Origin: Microbulbifer elongatus | GTDB lineage: Bacteria > Pseudomonadota > Gammaproteobacteria > Pseudomonadales > Cellvibrionaceae | Assembly (NCBI RefSeq): GCF_020524885.1 | Contig: NZ_JAIVKJ010000001.1 | Coordinates: 1,054,001-1,118,000, forward strand | Length of the DNA: 64,000 nucleotides | Direction: 5' to 3' | In this document: one piece after another, positions 18,364 through 26,344 of the stretch | How the letters are laid out: each line of letters begins with the position of its first letter | Position numbering within the stretch: position 1 is the stretch's first letter | The notes under the pieces: generated by a model | What the model saw: only the letters and a program-made list of their open reading frames with translations | What the model was told of the DNA's origin: nothing | Database searches by the model: none | Position numbers and translations under genes: made by a program

Positions 18364-18804
18364 GTGGAATATTTACACACGATGGTGCGTGTCACCGATC
18401 TTGAGAAATCTCTGGAATTTTATTGCGACAAGCTTGGCCTGTACGAGGTCAGCCGCAATGATTATGAAAAAGGGCGCTTTACCCTGGTGTTTCTCGCTGC
18501 GCCGGGAGATTCTGACACCGCCAACGGTGACAAACGTCCGTGTCTGGAGCTCACCTACAACTGGGATCCGGAAAGCTATTCCGGCGGGCGTAATTTCGGC
18601 CACCTGGCGTATCGCGTGGACAATATCTACGAGACCTGTCAGCGACTGATGGATATGGGGGTGACCATCAACCGTCCGCCGCGGGATGGTCATATGGCGT
18701 TTGTACGCTCTCCGGACAATATCTCTATCGAGCTGTTGCAGAAGGGCGATTCCCTGGCGCCCCAGGAGCCCTGGGCTTCCATGGAAAATACCGGCGAGTG
18801 GTAA
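18364..18804 (+). CDS. gloA: Lactoylglutathione lyase (glyoxalase I)
   Basis: Converts the hemithioacetal of methylglyoxal and glutathione to S-lactoylglutathione. All four metal ligands of the E. coli enzyme are present: His5 (EYLHTMVRV), Glu62 (LELTYNW), His80 (FGHLAYRV) and Glu123 (SIELLQ). The 146-residue length and lack of the eukaryotic insertions fit the Ni-dependent bacterial class. The start is a GTG: AGGAGG lies 6 bp upstream and homology begins immediately after. The patatin-like gene follows 21 bp downstream, probably on the same transcript. Confidence 0.93.
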   Translation: MEYLHTMVRVTDLEKSLEFYCDKLGLYEVSRNDYEKGRFTLVFLAAPGDSDTANGDKRPCLELTYNWDPESYSGGRNFGHLAYRVDNIYETCQRLMDMGVTINRPPRDGHMAFVRSPDNISIELLQKGDSLAPQEPWASMENTGEW

Positions 18805-18825
18805 CGACGCAAGATCAAGCAGTCT

Positions 18826-19956
18826 GTGAGTAGGATGATGGCGAAAGCGAAGCAGTATAAAAATTGTGTGGTATTGGCGGGCGCCAGTGCCGCACGCCGG
18901 GTGCGGCAGGAAGGATTGCGCCAGGAAATGGTTTCCACCCTGGTAGGCGCCTCCGGTGGTCCCAAGTGGCTGTCCATTAGCCAGCTGGACCGTGTGTTGA
19001 TTGGGGAGTTTTTCCGTGATCGCCGCGTACCAATCGCCACGCTCGGTTCGTCCATCGGCAGCTTTCGCAATATGTGTTACGCCACGGCCAATCCCTTGAC
19101 CTCCTTGGAAAAGCTGGAATACGGCTACGTCAACCAGACCTATGCCAGTGAACGGCCCACCCCCGCGGAGATAACCGCGACGGGTGAGCAGATCCTGCTT
19201 GAGGTTCTCGGCGGCCAGGGTGCCGCTGAGGTGGCGTCCAACCCGGTTTGGCACAGCCACTTCGTCACCGTGCGCGGTCGAGGCCCACTGGCGAGTGAGC
19301 GCAAAGCCGTGCTCGCACCGGCACTGCTGGCATCGGCGCTGGCCAATGCAGTGAGCCGTCGCACCCTGCGGGCTTTCTGGGATAGGGTGGTGTTTCACTC
19401 CGGGCAGGCCCCCTCTGTAGCGTTTCGCAATCTCTCCACAGTGAATACGCCGCTCAGCGCCGAGAATGTCTGTCCGGCAGTGTTGGCCTCCGGCTCGATT
19501 CCGCTGGTGATGGCTGGCGTACCCACACCGGCTGGGGCTCCCGCAGGGAACTACCGGGATGGCGGGATTACCGATTATCACTTTGACCTCGGTTTTGAGC
19601 ACCCTCAGGGGCTGGTGCTCTATCCGCACTTCTTCCCCTATATGGTGCCGGGCTGGTTCGACAAGAGCTTCCGTTGGCGCTGGGTCCGCGGCGGTGCCAT
19701 GGACAATGTGATTCTGGTGGCCCCATCCCCCGAATGGGTTTCCCGTCTGCCCTTCGCCAAGATCCCGGATCGCGACGATTTCGTGAAGCTGTCCACCGAG
19801 GAGCGGCTCAAGTACTGGAACGCGGTAACCGAGGCCGGCAAGCAGGTTGCGGAGGATTTCTTCGAAATGTGGCAAACTGGCGCCATTGCCGACGAGATTA
19901 TCGAAGTCGGCAGCGACCAGTCGCCCCACAAACTGGCACTGGCAATGTCCGCATAG
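18826..19956 (+). CDS. Patatin-like phospholipase family protein
   Basis: About 376 residues with the Ser-Asp dyad pattern of patatin-like acyl hydrolases. A glycine-rich oxyanion loop is seen in LVGASGGPKW, the nucleophile elbow is GSSIGSF (G-x-S-x-G), and the dyad Asp is in YRDGGITDYHFD (the DG motif). No signal peptide is apparent, so it is cytoplasmic or exported by another route. The start is uncertain: GTG at 18,826, or ATG at 18,835 or 18,838, for which GTGAGTAGG could act as ribosome site. It is likely co-transcribed with gloA. Lipid substrate unknown. Confidence 0.8.
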   Translation: MSRMMAKAKQYKNCVVLAGASAARRVRQEGLRQEMVSTLVGASGGPKWLSISQLDRVLIGEFFRDRRVPIATLGSSIGSFRNMCYATANPLTSLEKLEYGYVNQTYASERPTPAEITATGEQILLEVLGGQGAAEVASNPVWHSHFVTVRGRGPLASERKAVLAPALLASALANAVSRRTLRAFWDRVVFHSGQAPSVAFRNLSTVNTPLSAENVCPAVLASGSIPLVMAGVPTPAGAPAGNYRDGGITDYHFDLGFEHPQGLVLYPHFFPYMVPGWFDKSFRWRWVRGGAMDNVILVAPSPEWVSRLPFAKIPDRDDFVKLSTEERLKYWNAVTEAGKQVAEDFFEMWQTGAIADEIIEVGSDQSPHKLALAMSA

Positions 19957-20059
19957 CGACAACCCGCAAGGCTCTGGCGAGGCGATAGCGCCCGTCTGCG
20001 AACGGGTTGGAAGCAAGGCGGGTTACGTTTGATTCCGACCCAAGCCACGAGGCCAGTCC

Positions 20060-20734
20060 GTGAGAGATGCCGAGTTTACCGAGCCGCAGGAAGCGTTCCG
20101 CACCACCCAGGAGCGGGTTTACTACCAGGTGCGCGATGCCATCCTGCGGGGCCAGTTCCTGCCGGGAAGGGCGATTACCATCCGCGGCCTGGCGGCTGAA
20201 CTTGACTGCAGCCCGATGCCGGTGCGAGAGGCTCTTCGCAGGCTGACGTCTGAACGAGCCCTGGAGCTCTCTGATACCCGCCGTGTAACCGTGCCTACCC
20301 TGACACGGGAGAAGCTGGATGAAATTTGTGCTGCGCGGGTTTCGCTGGAGTGTCAGGCAGCGGCTCAGGCGCTGCCATTCGTTGGCAAGGAGGAGCTGGA
20401 AACGCTGCGGGCACTGGATGACCGGGTCACTGCCGCCCTTGAGAAAAAAGATATCCAGGAATACGTCACTGGTAACCTGGAGTTTCATTTCACCCTCTAT
20501 CGTCTTGGCCGCCCCCATATCATATTGTCGTTGATCGAGAGCTTGTGGCTACAGACAGCGCCACTTCAGCACCTGGTATTCCAGCGCTTCGGTGTGCAGG
20601 AGTTACCTGACCGCCACCAGGACCTGGTCGATGCTATTGCCAGTAATGATGAGCAGCGCGTGCGGACTGCGATACGCCAGGATATTGAGGAAGGCCTGGG
20701 CTCCATCTCCGCCGAAGAGTTGCTTTCAGTTTAA
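20060..20734 (+). CDS. GntR-family regulator, FCD (FadR-like) subfamily
   Basis: The 224-residue protein has an N-terminal winged helix-turn-helix: VYYQVRDAILRGQFLPGRAITIRGLAAELDCSPMPVREALRRLTSERALEL, the full GntR signature. The C-terminal all-helical FCD domain contains LDEICAARVSLECQAA, LEFHFTLYRLG (His ligands of a metal-binding FCD) and a final helix with DRHQDLVDAIASND. Regulators of this type usually repress amino-acid or organic-acid catabolic genes and bind a small effector. It reads towards the cyanophycin locus and is the nearest candidate regulator. The GTG start is used; no ATG gives a complete wHTH domain. Confidence 0.88.
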   Translation: MRDAEFTEPQEAFRTTQERVYYQVRDAILRGQFLPGRAITIRGLAAELDCSPMPVREALRRLTSERALELSDTRRVTVPTLTREKLDEICAARVSLECQAAAQALPFVGKEELETLRALDDRVTAALEKKDIQEYVTGNLEFHFTLYRLGRPHIILSLIESLWLQTAPLQHLVFQRFGVQELPDRHQDLVDAIASNDEQRVRTAIRQDIEEGLGSISAEELLSV

Positions 20735-20785
20735 AATTTTCTGCAAGCTGATCGCTATCAATAATTTAATTGTATTTGTAACCTG

Positions 20786-21094
20786 ATGTTCAGTTATATC
20801 CATATTGTTTTACATTTCCTTGTTCCGCTTGCGATCGCCTGGTTCTTTTTCCGTGACGAGTGGAAAAAAGCGGCATTGTTTATGTTGGCGGCAAATCTGG
20901 TGGATCTGGACCACCTGTTGGCATCGCCGATTTACGATCCGGGTCGCTGCAGCATCAATTACCATCCGCTGCACACCATGTTCCCGATTTCCTTTTACGG
21001 CGCCATGATGTTCCTGCCCTGGAAGCCGGTACGCTGGTTGGGTATCGGTCTGGTTACGCATATGTTGCTGGACGCGGTGGACTGCGGTATCTGA
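20786..21094 (+). CDS. DUF6122 small integral membrane protein
   Basis: A 102-residue protein with about three or four hydrophobic helices (residues 5-20, 28-38, 65-78 and 84-97). Conserved features are LHFLVPLAIAWFFFRDEW, NLVDLDHLLASPIYDPGRCSI, YHPLHT and a closing THMLLDAVDC. Asp and His residues within the helices resemble membrane-bound metal-dependent hydrolases of the YdjM/LmbE-independent type, but this is only an impression. Function unknown. It lies 52 bp after the GntR gene. Confidence 0.75.
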   Translation: MFSYIHIVLHFLVPLAIAWFFFRDEWKKAALFMLAANLVDLDHLLASPIYDPGRCSINYHPLHTMFPISFYGAMMFLPWKPVRWLGIGLVTHMLLDAVDCGI

Positions 21095-21242
21095 TTTTTC
21101 TAATCGGATACCCGTATAAACTGTTCTATTTTTTCCAAAACTTGACTGTTTTTTCCCTTCGGTTGCGGATTCAATGTTTACCTTGGATCCCTTGGGTAGT
21201 CTTGTGTGGCAATAACAATAACGACGCCGCATGGAGCTACCT

Positions 21243-22652
21243 ATGAAGACCAAATTACTCTCTGTTTTTGTTTTGTCGCTATTAAGTGTCGGGGCTTTCA
21301 GTACTGGTGCGCTGGCCTGTGTGTCTGCGGAAAGCGAATCCAACGACGCCGAAAGCGATGCCGATGGCCCTGTCTGTTCGGGGCAGGCAGTAGCTGGCAA
21401 TATTGCCAATCGCCGGGACCAGGACTGGTACTACTTCAATATCGACACTCCCGCCAACCTCGACATTTCTCTCAGTCATTCCAGTGGGGACGACTTCGAT
21501 TGGCACCTGTATGACGTATCACAGCGACTGTACAGCGCAGAGACCGGAGACCGCCCGGAGTCGGCCAGTGTCAGCGTGGGCGGCAGTGGCCTGTACACCC
21601 TGAAAGTGACCCGATATGCGGGGCGAGGTGATTACACCCTGAGTGTGGACGGAATTCCCTCTGGTACGGGTGGCAGCAGCAGTGGTGGAAGCAGCGGCGG
21701 TGGTGGCGACTGCGGTCTTGGCGCTCGACCCAGCAAGCCCGGTGGCCTGACCCGCTATATCTCAGGCAGTGAGGCAGATATTTGCGTAAACCAGTCCTCG
21801 GGTGGGCTCCTGGTGATGGGCGGTGGCAGTGACGTGGATGCGGCCTTTACCCGGCGAGTGGAGCCGTTGATCGATGGCGGTGATGTTGTCGTGCTGCGCA
21901 CCAGTGGCAGCGATGGCTACAACGATTACCTGTTGAACCTGCTGAACGCGGATTCTGTAGAAACCCTGATTGTCGATCGCTCGCAATTCGCCAACGACGC
22001 CTACGTTGAATGGGCGGTGCGCTCAGCGGAGTTTGTCTGGATTGCCGGTGGCGATCAGTCTGATTACCTGAACCAGTGGCAGGGCACTGCATTACAACAA
22101 GCTCTGGACGATGTTCTCGACCGCGGTGGTGTACTGGGGGGGACCTCTGCTGGCGCTGCAGTGCAGTCGGAGCACATCTATGATCCGGACGGGGTGCTGG
22201 GTGCTTATTCTTCTGAAGCAGTATCTGATTTGTGTCACGAAAATATCAACGTTTCCACCGGCTTCCTCAGTACTTCCATCATGCAGGGTGTGATTGTCGA
22301 TACCCACTTCGCCGAGCGCGACCGGATGGGAAGGTTGATGGCCTTTATGGCGGGTTTGCCATCCGGGATCCACGGTATCGGTGTGGATGAGGCGACTTCC
22401 ATCTTCTTTACGGCGGATGGCAGCGGTGTGGTGGATGGTGCTGGGAGTGTCTACGTATTGCAGGAAGACGCCCAGACCAGTCGCACCCAGGCCCAATGTG
22501 ATCTGCCGGTGATCTATGAGGATGTGCTGCGTTACAAGCTGGGCGAGTTCGACCAGTTCAATATCCTGAACGGCTCCAGCAATGTCGCGCCCAAGCGTAT
22601 CGGCATCGACGGACGCTCAGGTAATTTCTACATCAATCAGCCTTACCAGTAA
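21243..22652 (+). CDS. cphE: Secreted cyanophycinase with N-terminal PPC domain
   Basis: Cyanophycinase is an S51-family serine exopeptidase that releases beta-Asp-Arg dipeptides from cyanophycin. The 469-residue product has a signal peptide (cleaved near ALAC, residue 26), a bacterial pre-peptidase C-terminal (PPC) beta-sandwich (about 28-137: SESNDAESDADG, DQDWYYFNI, YTLKVTRYAGRGDYTLSV), a Gly/Ser linker (140-155) and the catalytic domain from about 187. The nucleophile elbow is VLGGTSAGAAVQS with Ser302. A WIAGGDQSDYLNQW stretch and GVDEATSIFF are the other family marks. The PPC domain in front of, rather than behind, the enzyme is unusual. CphE is used as the name for extracellular cyanophycinases. 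It is probably secreted. Confidence 0.9.
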   Translation: MKTKLLSVFVLSLLSVGAFSTGALACVSAESESNDAESDADGPVCSGQAVAGNIANRRDQDWYYFNIDTPANLDISLSHSSGDDFDWHLYDVSQRLYSAETGDRPESASVSVGGSGLYTLKVTRYAGRGDYTLSVDGIPSGTGGSSSGGSSGGGGDCGLGARPSKPGGLTRYISGSEADICVNQSSGGLLVMGGGSDVDAAFTRRVEPLIDGGDVVVLRTSGSDGYNDYLLNLLNADSVETLIVDRSQFANDAYVEWAVRSAEFVWIAGGDQSDYLNQWQGTALQQALDDVLDRGGVLGGTSAGAAVQSEHIYDPDGVLGAYSSEAVSDLCHENINVSTGFLSTSIMQGVIVDTHFAERDRMGRLMAFMAGLPSGIHGIGVDEATSIFFTADGSGVVDGAGSVYVLQEDAQTSRTQAQCDLPVIYEDVLRYKLGEFDQFNILNGSSNVAPKRIGIDGRSGNFYINQPYQ

Positions 22653-22681
22653 CCTTTGCTCTGCCTCCAGGGCAAATTAAA

Positions 22682-22742
22682 CCTTTGCGAAACGCATGAC
22701 TGGGGAAATATTACTTCCCCGGCTGTGCGTTGCGGGTAAAGG
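22682..22742 (+). terminator. Large imperfect hairpin after cyanophycinase gene
   Basis: Outer arms CCTTTGCGAAACGCA and TGCGTTGCGGGTAAAGG pair with a few bulges. They enclose an inner stem GGGGAA / TTCCCC. A T-rich tract (TTTCTTCTT) follows. It lies 30 bp after the stop codon and probably ends the transcript. Confidence 0.55.
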
Positions 22743-23032
22743 GTTTCTTCTTCCGCCGCAATAGATAACAGCGAAACTGCTAGGGCAAAGCCGCAGATTA
22801 TTCGGCTGTCGCGCGGAATTTTGCGCGAATTAAATCTGACAGCAGAAGTGCTTTACAGCATTTTTACAGCGTGATAAAAAATAACACGTGGTTAGCTGGT
22901 AAAACCTTATTTGAAACCCATTCTGGTATGCACCGTGTGGGGGGAGAGGTCTCAGCGAGCCGCAACTAGAAATCAAGCGCAAAGTACTTAATTAAACGCA
23001 ATTAATTAATAGTGCAAGGCATACAGAGCAAA

Positions 23033-23101
23033 ATGAATAATATTGCTGCCAAAGAGCGCTGCTCCTCCAACTACTACCTCAGCGAGTGGTTTGACGAGTA
23101 G
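23033..23101 (+). CDS. Possible 22-residue leader peptide
   Basis: ATG to TAG encodes 22 residues beginning MNNIAAKERC and ending YYLSEWFDE. It has no good ribosome site (AAGG is 13 bp upstream). Its stop codon lies within the 5' arm of the hairpin at 23,098-23,159, the arrangement expected when ribosome position controls folding of a leader. It has four aromatic residues in the last nine. It could equally be chance. No similarity to known peptides is claimed. Confidence 0.3.
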   Translation: MNNIAAKERCSSNYYLSEWFDE

Positions 23102-23159
23102 CTTCCCCGCCTCGGTTTAACCGGGGGCTCCGCCATGTGCGCGGGCGCAGGGAAGCTAT
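23098..23159 (+). promoter_or_regulatory. Structured leader RNA hairpin upstream of TonB receptor gene
   Basis: TAGCTTCCC (23,099-23,107) and GGGAAGCTA (23,150-23,158) pair perfectly and extend by one G-U pair. The inside can form two smaller stems: CGGTTTAACCG, and GCGCGGGCGC with upstream GC. No T-run follows, so it is not an intrinsic terminator. A cis-acting regulatory element is the best guess. Confidence 0.5.
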
Positions 23160-23365
23160 AAGTCGGAATCTTCCGTTCTTGGATCTACCCCCAACTTTTA
23201 TCTATCGGCTTTGTGTAAGTCTGCTTACGCGTGCTGTGGATATTTGTGTTGCTGTGCATTGCCGCCGGTTTTCTTCCTGTAAATCAACTTCAGCCAGCTA
23301 TGGTGTGCGTGCCCCTGTGCCCGTCACACCAGGAAAACATGCAGATCACAGAGATCCACTAGAGA

Positions 23366-23381
23366 CAGGAAACGTTTCCTG
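23366..23381. promoter_or_regulatory. Perfect 16-bp palindrome next to the TonB receptor ribosome site
   Basis: CAGGAAACGTTTCCTG is a perfect palindrome with a central CG. It ends 12 bp before the ATG, and its last G is the first base of the GGAGGG ribosome site. Central-CG palindromes are typical of LacI-type operators, but a repressor of that type is not in the window. As RNA it could also form a hairpin that touches the ribosome site. Confidence 0.55.
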
Positions 23382-23393
23382 GAGGGTATAAAA

Positions 23394-26264
23394 ATGGATA
23401 ACAAAGACAAACTGAACAAGTCCCCGCTGAGCAAGGCCATTCAATTGGCTCTGGGATGCTCGTTGATGGGGGGCAGTGTTCTCGCCATCGCGCAGGCATC
23501 GCCTGCAGACTCGACCGTTGAAGAAGTGGTGGTGACAGGCACCCACATCAAAGGCCTGGACACCGAAGGTGCGGTACAAGTGGTGCAGATTAACCGCGAC
23601 GATATCGAAGCGTCTGGTGCCACGTCCCCGATTGAGATCCTGCAGCAGCTGTCTCAGACCGGCGGCGGCAGCGGCACTTTCTCTACCGCCACTTCCGGTG
23701 CGCTCTCCAGCGACACGCCGGTGGGTGCTGCCGGTGTATCCCTGCGCGGTCTCGGTGCGAGCTCCACTCTGGTACTAGTAAATGGTCGTCGCGTATCCGT
23801 GAGTTCCTTCGCCAAGGGCCAGGAATCCTTTGTCGACGTAAACTCCATTCCGCTGTCTGCCATTGAGCGCGTAGAAGTGCTGCCAAGCGGTGCCGCGGCC
23901 ACCTACGGTGCGGATGCGGTTGCGGGTGTGGTCAACTTTGTGCTGCGTGATGATTTTGACGGTAACGAAATTTCTGTTACCCACGGCAATTCCACGGCCG
24001 GCACCGATGAGGGCAAATACAACCTTAACTGGGTATGGGGTCGCAAAGGAGACAACAGTCACACCATGGTGGTGGTTGACCTGTTCTCGCGCAACGCAAT
24101 GTACGATCGCGACCGCAAGTTGACCGCGAACTCCGTGCGTCCGAGCCAGCAGGGTATTTACCCGAGCTTCAGCGACTACGGCTCATACAACTCTTTTATG
24201 CTCTATGACCAGATTGAAGAGGGTGGCTGCCCCGAGGATCAGTTTGGTTTCGGTAGCTACGGCGAGTATTGCGAATTTAATACCAATGCGGTCGCTGCGA
24301 CCCAGGATGAATACGAGAGCGCCAGTGTTGTTGCCACTTTTAATTACGATATCTCCGATAACCTGGAGTGGTTCAACACGCTGATGCTGCAGACCAATAG
24401 ATCGCGTGGCACTTCGTCTCCCGCTAACTTTACAGGTGCACCGTTCAATCCGGAAAACCCGTACTGGCCGGAAGAGTTGAAGGCGGACATTATCGAGGAA
24501 GCCTCTTTTAATCCTGATTTCCCCGGTAATGGATTCAGTGATTTTTATGGGGAGCCGATTTATGCGTGGGGCAAATTCCCGGATGCGCGTGCGGTAGAAG
24601 TGGAAAGCGAGTCCATGCGCCTGGTGTCTGGCCTGCGCGGTGAGGTTGCCGACTGGAACTGGGAAGTGGCCGCTAATATGGGGCGCAGTGAGTCCGAGCA
24701 GCGCGGTATTTCCGGGCTTTACAAAGCTGAGGAATTTTACAATGCCGGCGTAGGTAACCTCTGTACCGACGGCACTGTTGTTGATCGTTGGACCGTAAAT
24801 CTGGCGCGTCCGGACGGATACGGTTTCGGCGCTGCAGGTGAAACCTGTGAAGATCTTGGCAAAACAACAGCTTGGTATAACCCCTTCGGTGGTCAGTTGG
24901 ATCAAATGGCCGAAGTGGAGCAGTTGATTCGCACCGACGCAAAACGCGGTGGTGAGTCCAGTTTGTATGCCATTGACGGTAATATTTCCGGCAGCTGGAT
25001 TGAATTGCCGGCGGGTGCCGTGCAAGTGGCCTTTGGTGGTGAGTTCCGTCGTGAATCCGTGGTAGATACCCCGTCTGGCGATGCGATTTCTACCACCCTG
25101 AACCCCGAGCCGATTCTCGGTTTCAGCTCCACCTCTGCTGATGCCGCGCGCAACCAGTGGGCGGTGTACATGGAGCAGATGATTCCGCTGGCGGCCAATA
25201 CTGAGTTGCAGTTTGCACTGCGTTACGACCACTATGACAACTTCGGTGGCGACACCAATCCCAAGGTTGCGCTGCGTCATGCATTTAACGACGCAATCAT
25301 CTTCCGCTCTAACTGGTCCACTTCATTCCGCGCGCCATCTCTTGCACAAGTCGGCGCGGGTACTTTGTTGTCCAGCTATGCCGTCGACTGTAGCGTAACG
25401 CCGGTGGCCTGTGGTGGCCTCGTGGATGAGTCCGGTGAATCCCTGCTTTCCGAAGATGTGAGCAATGACGACCTGAAGCCGGAAACCGCCACCACCTGGG
25501 GCGCCGGTTTTCTGTTGAAGCCGACCGAAGACACCGAGATTACCGTCGACTACTGGAATATCGAGCACGAAAACCTGATCGGTGTGGAAGAGGATGACTT
25601 CATCCTGCGCGCGTTCAATGGTGAGTTCCCTGTAGTGGGTGAAGGTGAGCTGCCGACGGGGCAGCCCGGCCTTGAAGTAGACCGTGGCTTTGTCGTGGAT
25701 GCCCACTTCCAGCTGTCCAACCTCGGCTGGCAGAAGACTAACGGTGTGGATGTGGCGTTTACCCAGTACCTTGATACCGAAAACTGGGGCAGTTTCCGCT
25801 TTACTCTGGACGGTACCTACCTGAACGAGTTCGACAAGCTGCCGTCCGATGCACTGGGAGTCGTGAAAGAAGCGGGCAACTACACCTATCCGCGCTGGTT
25901 GGCCAACAGCTCCCTGCGCTGGCGCTACGAGGAATGGTCCTCTACCCTGAGCGCCCGTTACACCCACAGCTACATGGACGACCCGAGCCCACGCGTACTG
26001 GACTCCGTGTTTGAGGAAGGAAACGAGTACTTTGCGTCTCTTGTCGATGTCGATAGCGATGGCAATGTGGAAGTCGACAGCTGGTTGACCTTCGATCTCC
26101 GCGTTGCCCGTGACTTCGACAACGGCAGCTGGCTGAGCCTGCGGGTTAATAACCTGCTGGACGAGGAGCCGCCGCTGGTGCTGGGTACCGGTGCTAATGT
26201 GGACCACTTTAACCACAATTCCATGGGCCGTTTCTATACCCTGAGCTACGGCCACGCGTTCTGA
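23394..26264 (+). CDS. TonB-dependent outer-membrane receptor
   Basis: A 956-residue receptor with a signal peptide (LALGCSLMGGSVLAIAQA), a TonB box-like EEVVVTGTHIKGLDT, and a plug domain with ASGATSPIEILQQL, GAAGVSLRGLGASSTLVLVNGRRVS and IERVEVLPSGAAATYGADAVAGVVNFVLR. A 22-strand beta-barrel follows. It ends with the family-typical aromatic C-terminus (FYTLSYGHAF). Position between two cyanophycinases and next to a permease and a dipeptidase suggests the substrate is a cyanophycin-derived peptide, not a siderophore. The extended signal and lack of Fur-like sites agree. GGAGGG lies 8 bp upstream of the ATG. Confidence 0.92.
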   Translation: MDNKDKLNKSPLSKAIQLALGCSLMGGSVLAIAQASPADSTVEEVVVTGTHIKGLDTEGAVQVVQINRDDIEASGATSPIEILQQLSQTGGGSGTFSTATSGALSSDTPVGAAGVSLRGLGASSTLVLVNGRRVSVSSFAKGQESFVDVNSIPLSAIERVEVLPSGAAATYGADAVAGVVNFVLRDDFDGNEISVTHGNSTAGTDEGKYNLNWVWGRKGDNSHTMVVVDLFSRNAMYDRDRKLTANSVRPSQQGIYPSFSDYGSYNSFMLYDQIEEGGCPEDQFGFGSYGEYCEFNTNAVAATQDEYESASVVATFNYDISDNLEWFNTLMLQTNRSRGTSSPANFTGAPFNPENPYWPEELKADIIEEASFNPDFPGNGFSDFYGEPIYAWGKFPDARAVEVESESMRLVSGLRGEVADWNWEVAANMGRSESEQRGISGLYKAEEFYNAGVGNLCTDGTVVDRWTVNLARPDGYGFGAAGETCEDLGKTTAWYNPFGGQLDQMAEVEQLIRTDAKRGGESSLYAIDGNISGSWIELPAGAVQVAFGGEFRRESVVDTPSGDAISTTLNPEPILGFSSTSADAARNQWAVYMEQMIPLAANTELQFALRYDHYDNFGGDTNPKVALRHAFNDAIIFRSNWSTSFRAPSLAQVGAGTLLSSYAVDCSVTPVACGGLVDESGESLLSEDVSNDDLKPETATTWGAGFLLKPTEDTEITVDYWNIEHENLIGVEEDDFILRAFNGEFPVVGEGELPTGQPGLEVDRGFVVDAHFQLSNLGWQKTNGVDVAFTQYLDTENWGSFRFTLDGTYLNEFDKLPSDALGVVKEAGNYTYPRWLANSSLRWRYEEWSSTLSARYTHSYMDDPSPRVLDSVFEEGNEYFASLVDVDSDGNVEVDSWLTFDLRVARDFDNGSWLSLRVNNLLDEEPPLVLGTGANVDHFNHNSMGRFYTLSYGHAF

Positions 26265-26287
26265 TCGGCGTCTCACAGGAGCTGATC

Positions 26288-26316
26288 CCGGCGGGCGCGC
26301 GATTTGCGCCCGCCGG
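26288..26316 (+). promoter_or_regulatory. Perfect 11-bp GC hairpin between TonB receptor and permease genes
   Basis: CCGGCGGGCGC and GCGCCCGCCGG enclose the 7-base loop GCGATTT. It lies 24 bp after the receptor stop and 29 bp before the permease start. It has no T-run. It may partly block or stabilise the upstream mRNA so that the receptor is made in excess over the inner-membrane proteins. Confidence 0.55.
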
Positions 26317-26344
26317 CTCTAACCAATGACTGCGGTGTATTCCT

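Larger units (their letters stand above)
22743..23393 (+). promoter_or_regulatory. 650-bp leader region of the TonB receptor operon
   Basis: No long gene is convincing here. An AT-rich stretch around 22,975-23,010 (including TTAATTAAACGCAATTAATTAAT) is a likely promoter area. It is followed by a 22-codon open frame (23,033-23,101), a strong inverted repeat (23,098-23,159), and a perfect 16-bp palindrome next to the ribosome binding site of the TonB receptor gene. The length and structure suggest a controlled leader. An 84-codon frame at 23,137-23,391 has no recognisable features and is not called. Confidence 0.5.

Noticed and set aside
18373-20016. Long minus-strand open frame (547 codons) opposite gloA and the patatin-like gene
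   Set aside because: It is a mirror of two real plus-strand genes with clear motifs, has no domain or signal features of its own, and spans two genes and the gap between them.
23137-23391. 84-codon frame in the TonB receptor leader
   Set aside because: No ribosome site, no recognisable domain, and it runs through the operator-like palindrome and the receptor's ribosome site.
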